The notes under the pieces are model-generated. The model saw only the letters and a program-made list of their open reading frames with translations, was not told the DNA's origin and ran no database searches. Shown here one piece after another: positions 22,920-34,230 of a stretch of DNA of 64,000 nucleotides (the first letter of the stretch is position 1; each line of letters starts with the position of its first letter). The stretch is taken from contig KQ964253.1 in NCBI GenBank assembly GCA_001566295.1, positions 744,001 through 808,000 of the forward strand, given 5' to 3'. The position numbers and the translations under genes are program-made. The DNA comes from Microdochium bolleyi. Taxonomy: Eukaryota > Ascomycota > Sordariomycetes > Xylariales > Microdochiaceae.

Positions 22920-24550
22920 GGTCCATACACATCCGGTATGCTGCAGACATGAACATTGTGCTTCAACAAGGTACAGCGTGTGGCAAGAAAGAACAGTCTA
23001 CCTGGTTAGATCGCAACTCTTCCCGGATATGAACTTTAGCATGCGTTTATGTGATAAATCTAGCTATATGACCGCTCGGTCTGCTTCTGCTAAAGGATTG
23101 CCGGCTCTTTCTCTTGCCCAGCACGCCAAGTACACATCATCGATCCATAATCAGCACACTGCTTTGAAAGCTTCCTGAAAGTACAGTTGAATACCATGAC
23201 CGAGTACGTAGTGTCTTTGTCGGATGACATCTCATGTTCTCCCTGTGCTCAGACGCTCAGAATGTCGCCCAGGTTGAGCACGTAAAAACACAAATCATCA
23301 GACAGGCAGGCGTCGCGATGGGCAGCAGAGTAATAGTCATATTCGTAGCTCGCTCTTGAAAAGGGCCCTTTCTGGACCTATCTAACCATTCATTCATTGA
23401 AGTTTCCGGGATGTTGTCCGATTTCTATATATTGGTCGTCTTCCGCTGAGTAGAACTTACAGTAACGCAGCTTGTCTACGGCTTTGAGCTGTTCGCCTAG
23501 ACTACTGCCGCACCACAAATTTATATCTACTTCTATCTACCAGCTATGAAAAGTCCTAGAGTTTACCCACGTCCAAAACAATGTCGAACACTTTCTCGAG
23601 ATGAAAGTGAAGTACACTCAACTGGCTGTCTGCGTCGTCATTTGCATGCCGGCTCTACCAGGTGCCGCACAAGTGTCCCCTCCGGTAATTCACGAGGTAA
23701 AGAAATGGGAGCTATACTAAGAAAAGAAAAGGCTGCGAACATCAAATAATTCCATCATGCTACTGATCGTGGATCGATAATTTATAGCTTGTTCCCAATC
23801 TTCACAAAAGTGGATTCTGATGGCACCGTCTCTTTCTATGCAATACATTTTCTTGGTTTCAGTAACGCCTCGATGATCGGTGTAAAATACATACGAACTA
23901 CAGCAGTCCTGGATCACTCTTCACTGATGATATAACATGGACAGTGACTAGAAACACAACCAGGCTACACAGTGCGTCTTCAGTTTCGCACATACTCTTT
24001 CCAGAACATATCACGTTTTCGGTCTTTGCCAGGTGATGGTAGCGCACTATCGAGAGGACCAAGACGCTACGCTGTAGATACCCTGGTGAGTTGGCAAAAG
24101 TTTTGCTTGGCAAACCCTCGATCCGCGGCATCTTGGGGATGTCGGCCGCTATCAACTATTACCATACTCTGACACTGTAAAACACGAGTCTCCAGATCAT
24201 TGTCACTACTAACTAAGGCAGCGAGACCCTTCCGAAATGGTAGGAGACTTATCTACTTGCAGCTTACCCGCATCTGGTTCAGCCCGTGCATTTGAAGGTC
24301 CCGAGGGTACAGGTCACGCGCAAAGAATGTGCTGCCAGTCCTCAACGGTCCGAGGCACTCGATTACTGCGGACGACCGGCATATGACGTACGCCCACCGC
24401 CTAGCAGAACCGTTATCTGTCAAAGATTGCGAGCATGAAAAATAAGATGAACATGGAAGAAGGAGAATGAAAGCAGCTTTCTGGTGTGACGGGGAATTGC
24501 CCACATGCATGCGCGTCTGTGTACCCGCCGTACCAGACTGCTCCTGATAT

Positions 24551-24590
24551 CACACTGCGTCACACCGCGTCACACCGCAGCACACCGAGC
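24551..24590. repeat. 10-bp tandem repeat, four units
   Basis: Four units of the form CACACCGCGT in a row, with one to three substitutions in units 1, 3 and 4. Not in a coding region. Confidence 0.8.
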
Positions 24591-25387
24591 TTAGCTTAGA
24601 GGGAAAAGCCGGTGCCTCAGGTCGCACACGGCATCTGTTCTGCATGCGCGCTAAGCGAGAGAGCAGCGGATATGCCAAATGACCCCTAAGCGAGACGCAA
24701 ATGCACGCAGTGTCTAATCCATCATCGTCAGGCATGGATGAGATAGGCATGATGGCGATTGCCGAATGCGGCATGCGGCATCTGGATTTCTCGCCTAGGC
24801 AAGTGGCGAGCCCCCTGTTCGCTTGCCGATGGGTGCGACGTTGGGCCCGACTTCGGGGAGCTTCGAAACAAGCGTCACAAGAGGGCTGGTTATTGTCCCT
24901 ATAAGAAGTATCCATGTGGAATTCATGCTCTAGTTTCAGGCGGTGTGTTTCGCGGGTCTCCATTGGTTTTATTTTTGGTCACCAGGGCTATTCGGAATAA
25001 CTCAAAAACACATAGTTACTGATTTGAGATGCCGACAATACGATGATTTGTTCCCCCGACAGCGCTTGGTACGGAAGCGAAGCTTTATATCACCAGATAG
25101 TCAATATCTGAGCTAAGGATCAAATACAAGGTCGCCCTGTGCCTAAAGCAGATGCATTTCGATGCATTCGACATCAGCGTGCTCCGCGATCCCGCTTAAC
25201 AGAGACTCATAAGCTCTGACTAACAGACGCATCCAGAAGAGTGTGGCGGTGGAGTAGATCGGACTGCTCGCCTCATGGAACTTTTCAGTAAACATAATAT
25301 TTCGGAGAGGCGAGGCTGGATATAGCGGCAAGGATTCAACAATCAGCCTGATCTCGGCGTACCGTCCAACGCGCCCTGTGCGGTCTG

Positions 25388-25425
25388 CCTGCATGCATAC
25401 ATGCATGCACGCACGCACGCACACA
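25388..25425. repeat. GCAT/GCAC tetranucleotide microsatellite
   Basis: A run of alternating GCAT and then GCAC units ending in ACACA. It is intergenic and would be expected to vary in length between strains. Confidence 0.85.
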
Positions 25426-28400
25426 GTGGTGCACTGAAAGTGTCCATCAGGAACGCCATTGCAGCAGCATCATGATGTAAGCTTGCAGCTTCTGCCTGGT
25501 CTTCCCGAGCAGTGCTCGTCCAGAACCCAGACGAACACGAACCATGTTCATGGCCTGCCAAGTCATTGCCCCATGCATGAGGATCTTCGCGACACAGCCG
25601 AAACGGCGAGATCGCAGTAACTGCCCCCGGACTTCTGCCCGCGTGATCCGGACGACACCGGGCCACGGCGTTGCACATGCCGAGGGCGCTGTACACAATT
25701 CTGACCCAGCGTTATGGGTGAGCTGGTTTCATGAAACGCAGTCCTTTGGGCGAGGGACTCTTTTGCGACATCCACCGTGTTCCACCCGCCAGGACCTCCC
25801 AGAGCTCCCCCTGACATGCTCAATGCACGTACTCTGCAACGAAACAAGGGTGTCTCGCGCCAAGCGAATGATACGTCAAGTGGCATTGTTGCCGGCTGTG
25901 GGTGACGAAACAGAGAACGCCGGCCTGACCATGGAGAGTGCCGGAACAGACTGTCAAGAAACGGCCAAAGTGCTTTGCTACGCCTGCGCCTTGCCGAAGT
26001 AAGGGAAGCACACACCAGAGACCTATTGTAGCTCTGAAGCAAAAGTCCCTGCTACTGGTATCAATCATCCTCAGCCCAACGGACGTCACGCCTCAATGTG
26101 AGACATCAAAATGCACCAACTTAGCTCGGGCAGCAATGCCCATTGCGCGTGCAGCGACCAACTCTCATTTCAGCACAGTTCCAGGGTATTCGGAGAGCGT
26201 GTTTTAATGTCTCAAGCTACCGGTGCAACGGATAGCCTGGACAGGGCTCAATGACGAGTCAGGGGCTCAGCTAGCTTGGCTCGATCTGCACACCGACGAA
26301 CGAGCTTTACTTTCAGACATGACATGGTTCCAAGCACGCTTCTTGCGTGGGTGGAAACGAAGACGACACGATGGGGGGCCCGTGGGTTAAGTTAGCGTGG
26401 CCTGCCAGGGGGGATCCATCGCTTGAGCGTTGCGAGAAGGAGCTCCTAAGGTTCCCGAGGCCATGGTTCTTGAATCGGATCCGAGTATCGGCAAGATGCC
26501 CTGCCCATCTCTCGGGAGCCACTGCAGGTACTTTTCTACAGCACCTACGCAGGGTACCCTTTGGGAAGAGTGAACTGAGTCCGAGAGCCAGAAGAAGACT
26601 TGAACGTACCGCTCCTCTTTGGAACATGGGGACTCGAGTCGCGTCGACGGCCCAAGATCTGCAGAAGACTCGAGAGCCTTTCCATGGCCTGGGTAATGGA
26701 TGCACTTGCCACCAGACGTCAAGCGAGTTGCCTGGCAGGGCCACGTGGAAACATTAGCGTTAGCGGAGAACACCCACTATCGAAGCACGCAAGCAAGCAC
26801 AGGAGCGCCAGAGGCAGACAGGGACGACATGTCGTACCACACACCACACACCACACGCTCGCAAAGCTTACGATTCTACTGTACCCATGTCGAACCGGGA
26901 GCAACTGCGGAGGGCCATCGCGTGACCGCACCGCTCGATGCATTCCCCGTGGAAAGGTCTGATCGCGGGTGCAACACCCCATGCGCATCTCGCTCTCACC
27001 GGTGGCAAGGGTTCCACGCGAGTCGCTCCCACTAGGTAGGTACCTTGCCTATTCTACCAGAACTACGGGAAACGCACGTACTTTCCCACTTGGGGCAGTC
27101 CGGTTTTTCTAGTCACTGCGCGTAGACGGTGAATAAGTTGCTTCGACCTACGCACTGGCCTGGTCTTTGTACGAGCAGCCGATCAGTACAGTGGGCTGCC
27201 GGCACAGGCTGGTCCACAGGTTGCCCGTAGAAAAGTTGGAGTTGTCAGCACACCATGGTTGGAAGACAGGCTTGAGGTCCTGCACTTCTTTCGGGGACGT
27301 GCTCAGGGGAGAGCCGATTGGCTCGCTGGCTACTCGTCCCGGGACTAAGCCTGTCGCTGGTTGCTTATAGCGGGACAATGCTGGGTGACAGCGGAGTCGA
27401 GCAATCCCTCGGCAATTGGGTATGGCACCACCCACCTACTGCGTGCAATTCTCGAAAACTGCTGGTCGAGTTGTCCGTGTCAGGGTTGTACTTGACTTCG
27501 ATGAACACGGCCATCGAGCTTTGAGACTCAAGGACTACCGCGGGACGGGGACAGATCCAATCGGCGCGTCGTGTGTCCCGGAAGCGACCACGTCTGGGTG
27601 CTGCGCCGGGTCGAGGCACGCACTGATTAAAGCCGGATTTGAGCCGTGTCTGGAGTCGAGTAAGTCGTGGACCTCCCAATTCGGAAGAGACCGTACAAGC
27701 TTCTTGATCCCAGCGGGTGAGCGAGGGCCCAGCTCTCCGCAAATAGTCCGAAGACGACACGCCAGCTTCCGGCTCTGGCCGATTGAAGACCTGGGTGGCC
27801 ATGCATGGTACACCCGGCCAGAAAGGGAGACGCAGTCGAGGCGCGCCTGTGAGACATTCGGCCCACGGTGGTTGTATTGAAGCATCGGTATGCCCTGCCC
27901 GAAGAGAGAAATGCCATGCTTGGCCATGGCCATTTTGGATACAGCGGCCGCCGAGCAATGCCAGATCTCGACCTGGATCCGGCGCACGTCCGGCTGGGGG
28001 CACGTCTCGCAAGACCCTGCACGCGGGCGGCGTGTCTCAAGAAGGAAGGCGTCTGGAGCTGCCGACACTGGACAGCACCCAGCACTGCGATGGACAGACC
28101 AGGTGGCCCGGCACCATGTCAACAGATGCGAGGTGACATTGGGCTGGGCTGGGGGATAAATAAAACAACGTTTTTTACGGAGTACTGATGGGTGCCACCA
28201 CGATGGCCGCACCTGACACAGCAGTCCTGGGTCGCCGAGTCCTCGGCATCACTCGGGGCGCGCTGTGCGCCCTGGGCTCGAGCAAGACGGCCGCGTCGAT
28301 GGTAGACGCGGCCGGCATCTGACGGGACGGCAGCCGAGGGCCGTCGGCGAGCAGGCACGCGTCAACACGAGGGATCACCAGTCACCAGAGTGTTCTAGTG

Positions 28401-30995
28401 GGTCTTCTAGAAAGGCTGGGCTGGTGCTAGGCTCGAGCTCTCAGGGCTGCCTTGGTGTGTCGCCCGTGATGGATCCTTGCCGGGAGAGGCAAGCCGGGGG
28501 CTCCAGGCCATCGGGGCCAGCCAGGCCGGGCACGCGCGCCCTTGGGCAAATAGGGCCCTGTCGATTGGGAATAGAGGGGCCGTTGCGCGTGTGCCTGGCC
28601 AGAGGCGCAACGCCGGCGTTTCCTGCCGGGACCGGCCATCGTCGCCTCGTCAGGGTGTCGTGTCGCCCGCCTGGCGCGCATGGCCGCTGTCGTAACTGTC
28701 GTGACCGTCGCTGCGGTCCACGGCCAGAGTGGACGCTTGCTGGGTGCGGGCCACACACCAAGTACCCCGAGGTAGCGTGCCGCCAGGTACAATTGTTGTG
28801 CCTTCCCAAGCATGAATTGTCGTGGGGGAGGCGCGCCGCCCTTCTGCAACCATTCCCTTTATTTTTTTAATTTTTGAGTTCCGCACTACTCGAGGCGCCC
28901 CAATCCCGGGTTGCACATTCCTCTGCTGGAACAAGCCTGGCTGGCCACTTGCCGCACTGCTTGCCGCTGCACGCCCTTCCTTGCTCGAGAACCTCGACGA
29001 TCTTGCCGACCAGCCTCTCTCCTCTGTCCTCGAGCAGCATCCGCCGCGGCACGGAACCGGCCTCGGATCCCAGTTCGACGACCTCGCTCCCCTCTGGCGC
29101 CAGCCTGCCAACCGCAACAGCCTTCGCGCGGACCAATTGCTCCCCACCAGCATCCCCCTCGCCTTCACGACCCTCCCCGCTCCACCACACTTCGTGACAG
29201 GTTTCTGGGCAGGAAGCATCTTCGGCTCTTTTTTTTTTTTTTCAAACAGACATCGCGACCGTCGATATTCCTCACCCGTTCCGCCACCGTTCGGCGCGGC
29301 TGACTTCACGGCCGCTTCTGCTCAGCTCGCCCTCGCCTTCGGACAACCATTCGCTCTTATACAGCCTGCCGTGGGCGCCTCCCTGCAGCCCAGCCGTCCC
29401 ACGTGCCTGTACCCCGAACAGAAGCGTACCTTGACGATTCGCGACGCCGAGACCCTCGTACTCGCCAGATTCCGCCCGCCGGAACTTGTTCAACGCGAAA
29501 CCCTCGGGCCATAATTGCGCGCTGTCTTTCCCTGGCACATTCGCCCGTTCACGTGCCACCCACGTTGCCATTTCCGAGGTCCTCCAGTTGTCATTGAGGT
29601 GCCAGTGGTTCTCAACGATCACGCTTACGATCGACGACCACGCCATCCACATTCTCAGTCTTTGAGCAAGGCGTTCGACGCCCCCACGCCGATAGTGCCT
29701 CGTACAACGTGGTGCGCCAGATTTCACGAAACCCGTTTCAGAGCAGTGTGCCGCGTGTGTACAATTTGCATTGAGCTTTGTCGCAAATCTCGCATCCGTC
29801 AGATCGCTGCGGTTGTGCTGCACGGAACGACCCGGGTTCTCGTGTTACACCAATTCGTTCTCGCTGTCAATCCTTGTTGTGCCCATGCGACGTCATGACA
29901 ACCATAGTAAGTCCACGAGCTCATACATTTCATTGTCATATGCACACCAGCCTCCCACAACCCCTCGACTACTCCTTCCGCGACCGCGGCATAAGATGTG
30001 CCACGAGCAGACGCGAGCCAGTTGCTTTTTGTCCAGTCTGCAAGCCTCCTGCACACATCTTCCTATTGGGTTTGGGAACTTGTGCCACGCACGTGCTGTC
30101 GGGTCGCTCGCAATCAACTTGAGATGCCTTTGCTCGCTGCCGCCTCACTCTTCCCTGGGAGAGCTCGCATTGGACTTGTCGCCCACTTGTGTTTGGTGTG
30201 ACACCAACCCTTGAGCACTTCCTGGTCGTGATGTCCCCAAGCGACCAGGACGTTTGCTTTTTTTGCAAACGCCTCACCGCTTCCCCTTTCCAGTCGTAAT
30301 GTGTATTTCGCCTGAGTCGTGGAAAGCAAGATCGTTATCTGGGCCGCCAGGGGTGGCACGTTTGGGATGCTTGCTGTTCCGCAGGCTTCCAAATCCTCCG
30401 ACGCCCGTGTCTCAGCACTGCATCCCAACACCGCTGGCTTCTCGAATAACTCCATCACTACCCCTCGCGTCCCGGCCGCCCATCACGGGTGGCATCAATC
30501 GCGGTGCCGCGCCTCCCGCATGTCCACGGCCCCGGTCGGCGTGTTGGCAACACCCCTTCACACATCAGACTCCTTCCGCAACGCACGCCATGGCCAGGCA
30601 TACCACAGCCACCCACCCTGGATGTGTGCATCTGCCACGTTCGTATGGGTTTCTACGATAGCTGCGCTGGGCTGCAACACACCACCACCATGCCCGGCAA
30701 CGGGGGGGGGGACCTTCAGTACAGGCCATGCTTTGACCTCCCCTGTCCTGCTGGACGTTTCCCTTGCCCAAGCCGTCACGTCACACGGTCCTCTACCTCG
30801 AGTCTCACACCGGTCCCCATTATCGTTGTCTCTGTGCAGACTCATCCCTTCTTGTGCCGGTGACACTCAAAAGGACCTCCCTGCCCATCTGAGGACATCT
30901 GGAAAGCCAGAGACCTGGTTATCATACACAATGTCGCACATCAGACTTCCCAGCACTGCTGTTTTTGTCCTGTCTCTCGATCCCGCCTCAGCAAC

Positions 30996-32576
30996 ATGGT
31001 CGTCACCCGCAGAGAGCACTTTGTTCCCTTACTGACGACAGACATTCAGCTATGCCTTGCGCATTATTGTGACTCTCATGGACCTACACCTCTGATGGTC
31101 ACAGAAGGCCTACCTGTGCCATGCAGACAATGTAGCGACGATGGCCCCGATGCCATAAGCCGATCTCTCTCGAGTACGACTCCCACTTCTCAGCCATCCG
31201 TCAACGAGACATTCCGCCGGCTGGATCTTGACAACCCGCGATCTTCGTCGGCACCTGCCCCAAATCAGGAAAGCAAGCGCACCAGCAAGTCACAACACAC
31301 CACTTCGGCGGCAGCTACCATCGCTTCCGACTCGTCCACTGTGTTAGAGACACCGCCGCAGAGTCCACACCGATCTTCAGGCGGGGCACGGCACACGAGC
31401 GACAAGACGAACGGCTTGCACCGCGACTCAAGTTTTCGCCGCACCTACGACGACACGGTGACCCGGCGTGCGAACCCTTGCCAAAACTGTGCCTTGACGC
31501 TTCCCAAACGCCAGGACGGCGGCGATGGGGAGAGGAGCAAAGCAGAGAATGCGGGCCCAACACTTCGGACGCGTGCGCCCTATGCGCGGGTGATTGGGGG
31601 CAGCGATCGAGACATCAGCCCTCCGAGCTCCAACCCGCAGTCTTCCACGACGTCTGATGCCGAAGACGAAGCACCTCCTGCCGCAAAACTCCGGCCAGCG
31701 CACCAGCGGCGCCCAACCACGTCGACAACACGGTCGAGCCTGTCCTCGCGATCGAGCCACGTGGCCCACATGCACTACCTTGATTACACTTCGACCCACG
31801 AACCGCTCATCTCGAACACATACTCGATAGTGCGCGCGTCGTGTCTGCGGACGTTGTCGTTTGAGACGCTACCGCGACGGCCAGACGCCTCGTATTCCAG
31901 TAATGGCCCAACTTCGCCTGTGTCTACAATGCCGCCCATGTACAATGTGCCGGCTGGAGCTTATGGCACTGGCTACGTGACGTCGGCGCCAACACCACAG
32001 TCTGCGGCGACAGGTGGTCCTATCTTCTTTGGAGACCCTCTGGCCGGGTACACAACCGCATACATCTTCCGGATACCAGATGTTCATGCGCGCGGACGGA
32101 AGCGTGTCTATGCCTTCCTGGCACTGAGCACTCACCGTGAGCGACTTGCCATGAAGACTTTCAGCTTCATCTCGGCAGCGTTCCGAGATCTCGCTGCTTG
32201 GATACAGGACCTCGCGGAGGCCGAAGCCGAGCTTGAGCGTGAGCGCGAAGAGGCGCGCAGCGGGGTCGCGGCGATCAATGCTGCCTATGGCGGATCGTCC
32301 GCCAGCGGCGGATTTGGAAGTGGCGGTGGGCTCGGTGGCGGAGCGACCATAACTCCCGATCGAGATGCGGTACGGCAGAGCGACAGCAGCTTCCTCGGTG
32401 GCGGTAGTCGGGGCCACGGCCTCGTACAGAGAATGGGCGGGTCGATGGGTCCGGGCGGGTTCGCGCCCAAGGCTCGTGGCCTCGCCGAGCTTGTTGGTAT
32501 GCCCGACTTCTTCATCGAGCTGCACGCCCGCTTCGTGAAGCTGCTGCTGGAGCTTGGCGTGGTGCTAGGCTCGTGA
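30996..32576 (+). CDS. lst7: Lst7 / folliculin homologue
   Basis: Lst7 and its mammalian counterpart folliculin act with Lst4/FNIP as a GTPase activator for the Gtr/Rag GTPases on the vacuole or lysosome, passing amino-acid signals to TORC1. Single exon as read, 526 residues. The N-terminus has the folliculin hallmark LAHYCDSHGPTPLMVTEGLPVPC (residues about 21-43), the first strand and helix of the longin domain. A Ser-rich insert of roughly 200 residues follows, with CQNC near 162-165. The longin domain then resumes with IFRIPDVHARGRKRVYAFLAL and the following helix. The end is Gly-rich and closes with FIELHARFVKLLLELG. The exact start is uncertain, because the 15 residues before DIQLCLAHYC are not family-like and a splice acceptor (CTGACGACAG) precedes them. 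Confidence 0.88.
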   Translation: MVVTRREHFVPLLTTDIQLCLAHYCDSHGPTPLMVTEGLPVPCRQCSDDGPDAISRSLSSTTPTSQPSVNETFRRLDLDNPRSSSAPAPNQESKRTSKSQHTTSAAATIASDSSTVLETPPQSPHRSSGGARHTSDKTNGLHRDSSFRRTYDDTVTRRANPCQNCALTLPKRQDGGDGERSKAENAGPTLRTRAPYARVIGGSDRDISPPSSNPQSSTTSDAEDEAPPAAKLRPAHQRRPTTSTTRSSLSSRSSHVAHMHYLDYTSTHEPLISNTYSIVRASCLRTLSFETLPRRPDASYSSNGPTSPVSTMPPMYNVPAGAYGTGYVTSAPTPQSAATGGPIFFGDPLAGYTTAYIFRIPDVHARGRKRVYAFLALSTHRERLAMKTFSFISAAFRDLAAWIQDLAEAEAELEREREEARSGVAAINAAYGGSSASGGFGSGGGLGGGATITPDRDAVRQSDSSFLGGGSRGHGLVQRMGGSMGPGGFAPKARGLAELVGMPDFFIELHARFVKLLLELGVVLGS

Positions 32577-33094
32577 GACCAGGCTTGTATGTGAAGATGA
32601 GGGTAGCCACAGCTCTGCGGGCTGGGGTTTTGTTGTTTTGTGACCATGCATATTGAGCTCAGGCGTTCTTGTTAGCGTTCATGTTGGTCCTTTTTCTCCA
32701 TGTTTAGAATTATGATGAGTCGAGAGCGATCCGTTGGCAGGGAGAGCACGGCATGCAGAGGAGGATATATCCATTGCGAGTCCGCAGTATGTGTAAGGGG
32801 ATGTACGAGAGTAGAGACGGTGATGATGTCGTCTCGCAGTTCGATCGAGCGACGGTTACCGAGCGGCTCGGCGTGGCACCACACCCGCAGGTAGAGAGAT
32901 TAATGAGACCGAGAGATCCTTCCGAGACTGGACAACGTTCTGTCCGTCCCAACGATGCCAGTATTGTTTCGTTTGTTCTCGCGAATAGTCACGAAAGTCT
33001 CGGGGGTCCGACCAGCCCATCACTGTGCCAGTGCCGGTTATAGTATGCGATATGAAGCCATTCTTCTAACCGGTTGTGACTAGCAACCCACCAC
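32577..33094. other. Spacer between Lst7 gene and tRNA
   Basis: Contains the 3' region of the Lst7 gene and the upstream flank of the tRNA gene. No gene is seen. Confidence 0.5.
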
Positions 33095-33166
33095 GGGCTT
33101 GTGGTTTAGTGGTATAATACTCCCTTAGCATGGGAGTGGTCCGGGGTTCGATTCCCCGCGAGTCCA
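33095..33166 (+). tRNA. tRNA-Ala (anticodon AGC)
   Basis: A complete 72-nt cloverleaf without intron. The acceptor stem is GGGCTTG/CGAGTCC, including the G3-U70 pair that identifies alanine tRNAs. The anticodon arm CTCCC-TTAGCAT-GGGAG reads AGC. The variable loop is TGGTC, the T-arm CGGGG-TTCGATT-CCCCG, and the discriminator base A. The D-stem is short (G-U, U-A, U-A plus one mismatch). The internal A box (TGGTTTAGTGG) and B box (GGTTCGATTCC) for Pol III are intact. It decodes GCU, and GCC after A34-to-inosine editing. Confidence 0.96.
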
Positions 33167-33173
33167 TCGCAAA

Positions 33174-33200
33174 GGAGGTTCGATCCCTCCATTGTACCAA
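33174..33200 (+). ncRNA. Extra tRNA T-arm and acceptor-like strand in the tRNA-Ala trailer
   Basis: Eight bases after the tRNA there is a perfect second T-arm (stem GGAGG/CCTCC, loop TTCGATC, 33174-33190). It is followed by ATTGTAC and CAA, which looks like the 3' strand of an acceptor stem. No matching 5' half is present next to it. There is no run of four or more T between the tRNA end and 33203, so the Pol III transcript should include it. It is best read as a relic of a second tRNA or a tRNA-derived element. Confidence 0.6.
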
Positions 33201-33202
33201 TG

Positions 33203-33211
33203 TTTTTTTTT
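33203..33211 (+). terminator. Pol III terminator (T9)
   Basis: The first T run downstream of tRNA-Ala, nine T residues, 37 bp after the tRNA end. Confidence 0.85.
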
Positions 33212-34230
33212 GCCGTTTTCACGGCCCGTCCGTGACGGTCTTCCATTGTCTTACGGCGCTTTGATTGACAGCTTGATTCATTTGTGAGGCACGTGGCGGG
33301 TGGTGTTTGATATTGACCTCGACATGTGACAACTGGTCGTTGCGGGGGATGTTCCTTTTCTTTGTTCTTTTTTTTCTTTATACACTCTGCAGATTATCAC
33401 GTAGACATGGCAAGCACAGCGTACAATCCAGACTAGGTGCAGGCTGATCACTTGATAATCGTCCCTTGTGTAGCAATATCTCCGGCCTCAGCCGCAATGC
33501 TCGAAAACCCTAGCCTCGATCTCAAATGTAGGCTTGACCGAGATGACTCTTGGGGCGGTTTAGCCCACGGGTTTTGGAGGAAAGTCTTGGCTATAACTTG
33601 TGCGGCGGAGCGGTGATACTCTCGACACGCAAGAAACCGTGCCAGGTAGAGCCGGGCAACCCTGTCTTGAATCAAGAGGCCCGCACATTTTCCCGGAGGC
33701 GATGCGGTTGCCCAAGCTAGTACATGCCCAGGTATGTCTCACGATGAGTGATGCTCCGGCCCGCACCGCGACACCGCTCGGCGCCTGGCGGCTAGGCGGA
33801 CGGTTGTGTGGGGTCGTGGAGTGGGAGCAAATTGATGCCGGGCAGTGGGATCGTGTGGCGGTGGCATGTGCTACTTGGGTAGTTATCAACGTGGCAAGTA
33901 AGCACAGCAAGCTGCGGGGAACAAGTCTCGGCACCACGTGCGAAAGAGGCTCGCAATGCGAGACCTCGGACTCGAGGCGAAGTGCGGCTGTCGATGTTGT
34001 GCAAGTCTGTTATAAAGGTCTCCACCACCCCCCTCCTGTCCAGCAGAGGGTGAGTCGTGCAGGAACTATCAACACTTTCCGAAACGTGCCGCCACTGTTG
34101 CAAGATCGCAAATTGGAGTTCAGAAAGAGCCCGTTAGATCAAGTGCTCAACAAGGGGAGCCCACGGCCACCAATTACTCATTTCAAAGCCTCGATAACAC
34201 AAAAACTTATTCGTATCGTTACCCGCAGCC
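33212..34230. other. Intergenic region upstream of the esterase gene
   Basis: No gene seen. It includes T-rich stretches just after the tRNA terminator and the esterase promoter at the right end. Confidence 0.5.

Larger units (their letters stand above)
22920..30995. other. About 8 kb without a supported gene
   Basis: Several frames of 130-240 codons exist on both strands, but none shows a known domain or family motif, and many overlap each other. The left part (23-25 kb) is AT-richer and the part at 27.9-29.1 kb strongly GC-rich. From about 28.9 kb to the Lst7 start the sequence is rich in C/T with T runs, resembling long fungal 5' leader or promoter DNA. A 44-codon ORF at 28188-28322 follows a TATA-like ATAAATAAAA at 28156-28165, which is weak evidence. 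Confidence 0.5.

Noticed and set aside
28650..29514. Long frames on both strands at 28.6-29.5 kb
   Set aside because: Both strands are open over the same GC-rich DNA, the products are low in complexity, and one runs through a poly-T tract as poly-Phe.
30319..31035. 238-codon frame overlapping the Lst7 start
   Set aside because: No similarity to any family; considered as an upstream exon source for Lst7, but no donor with the required phase was found.
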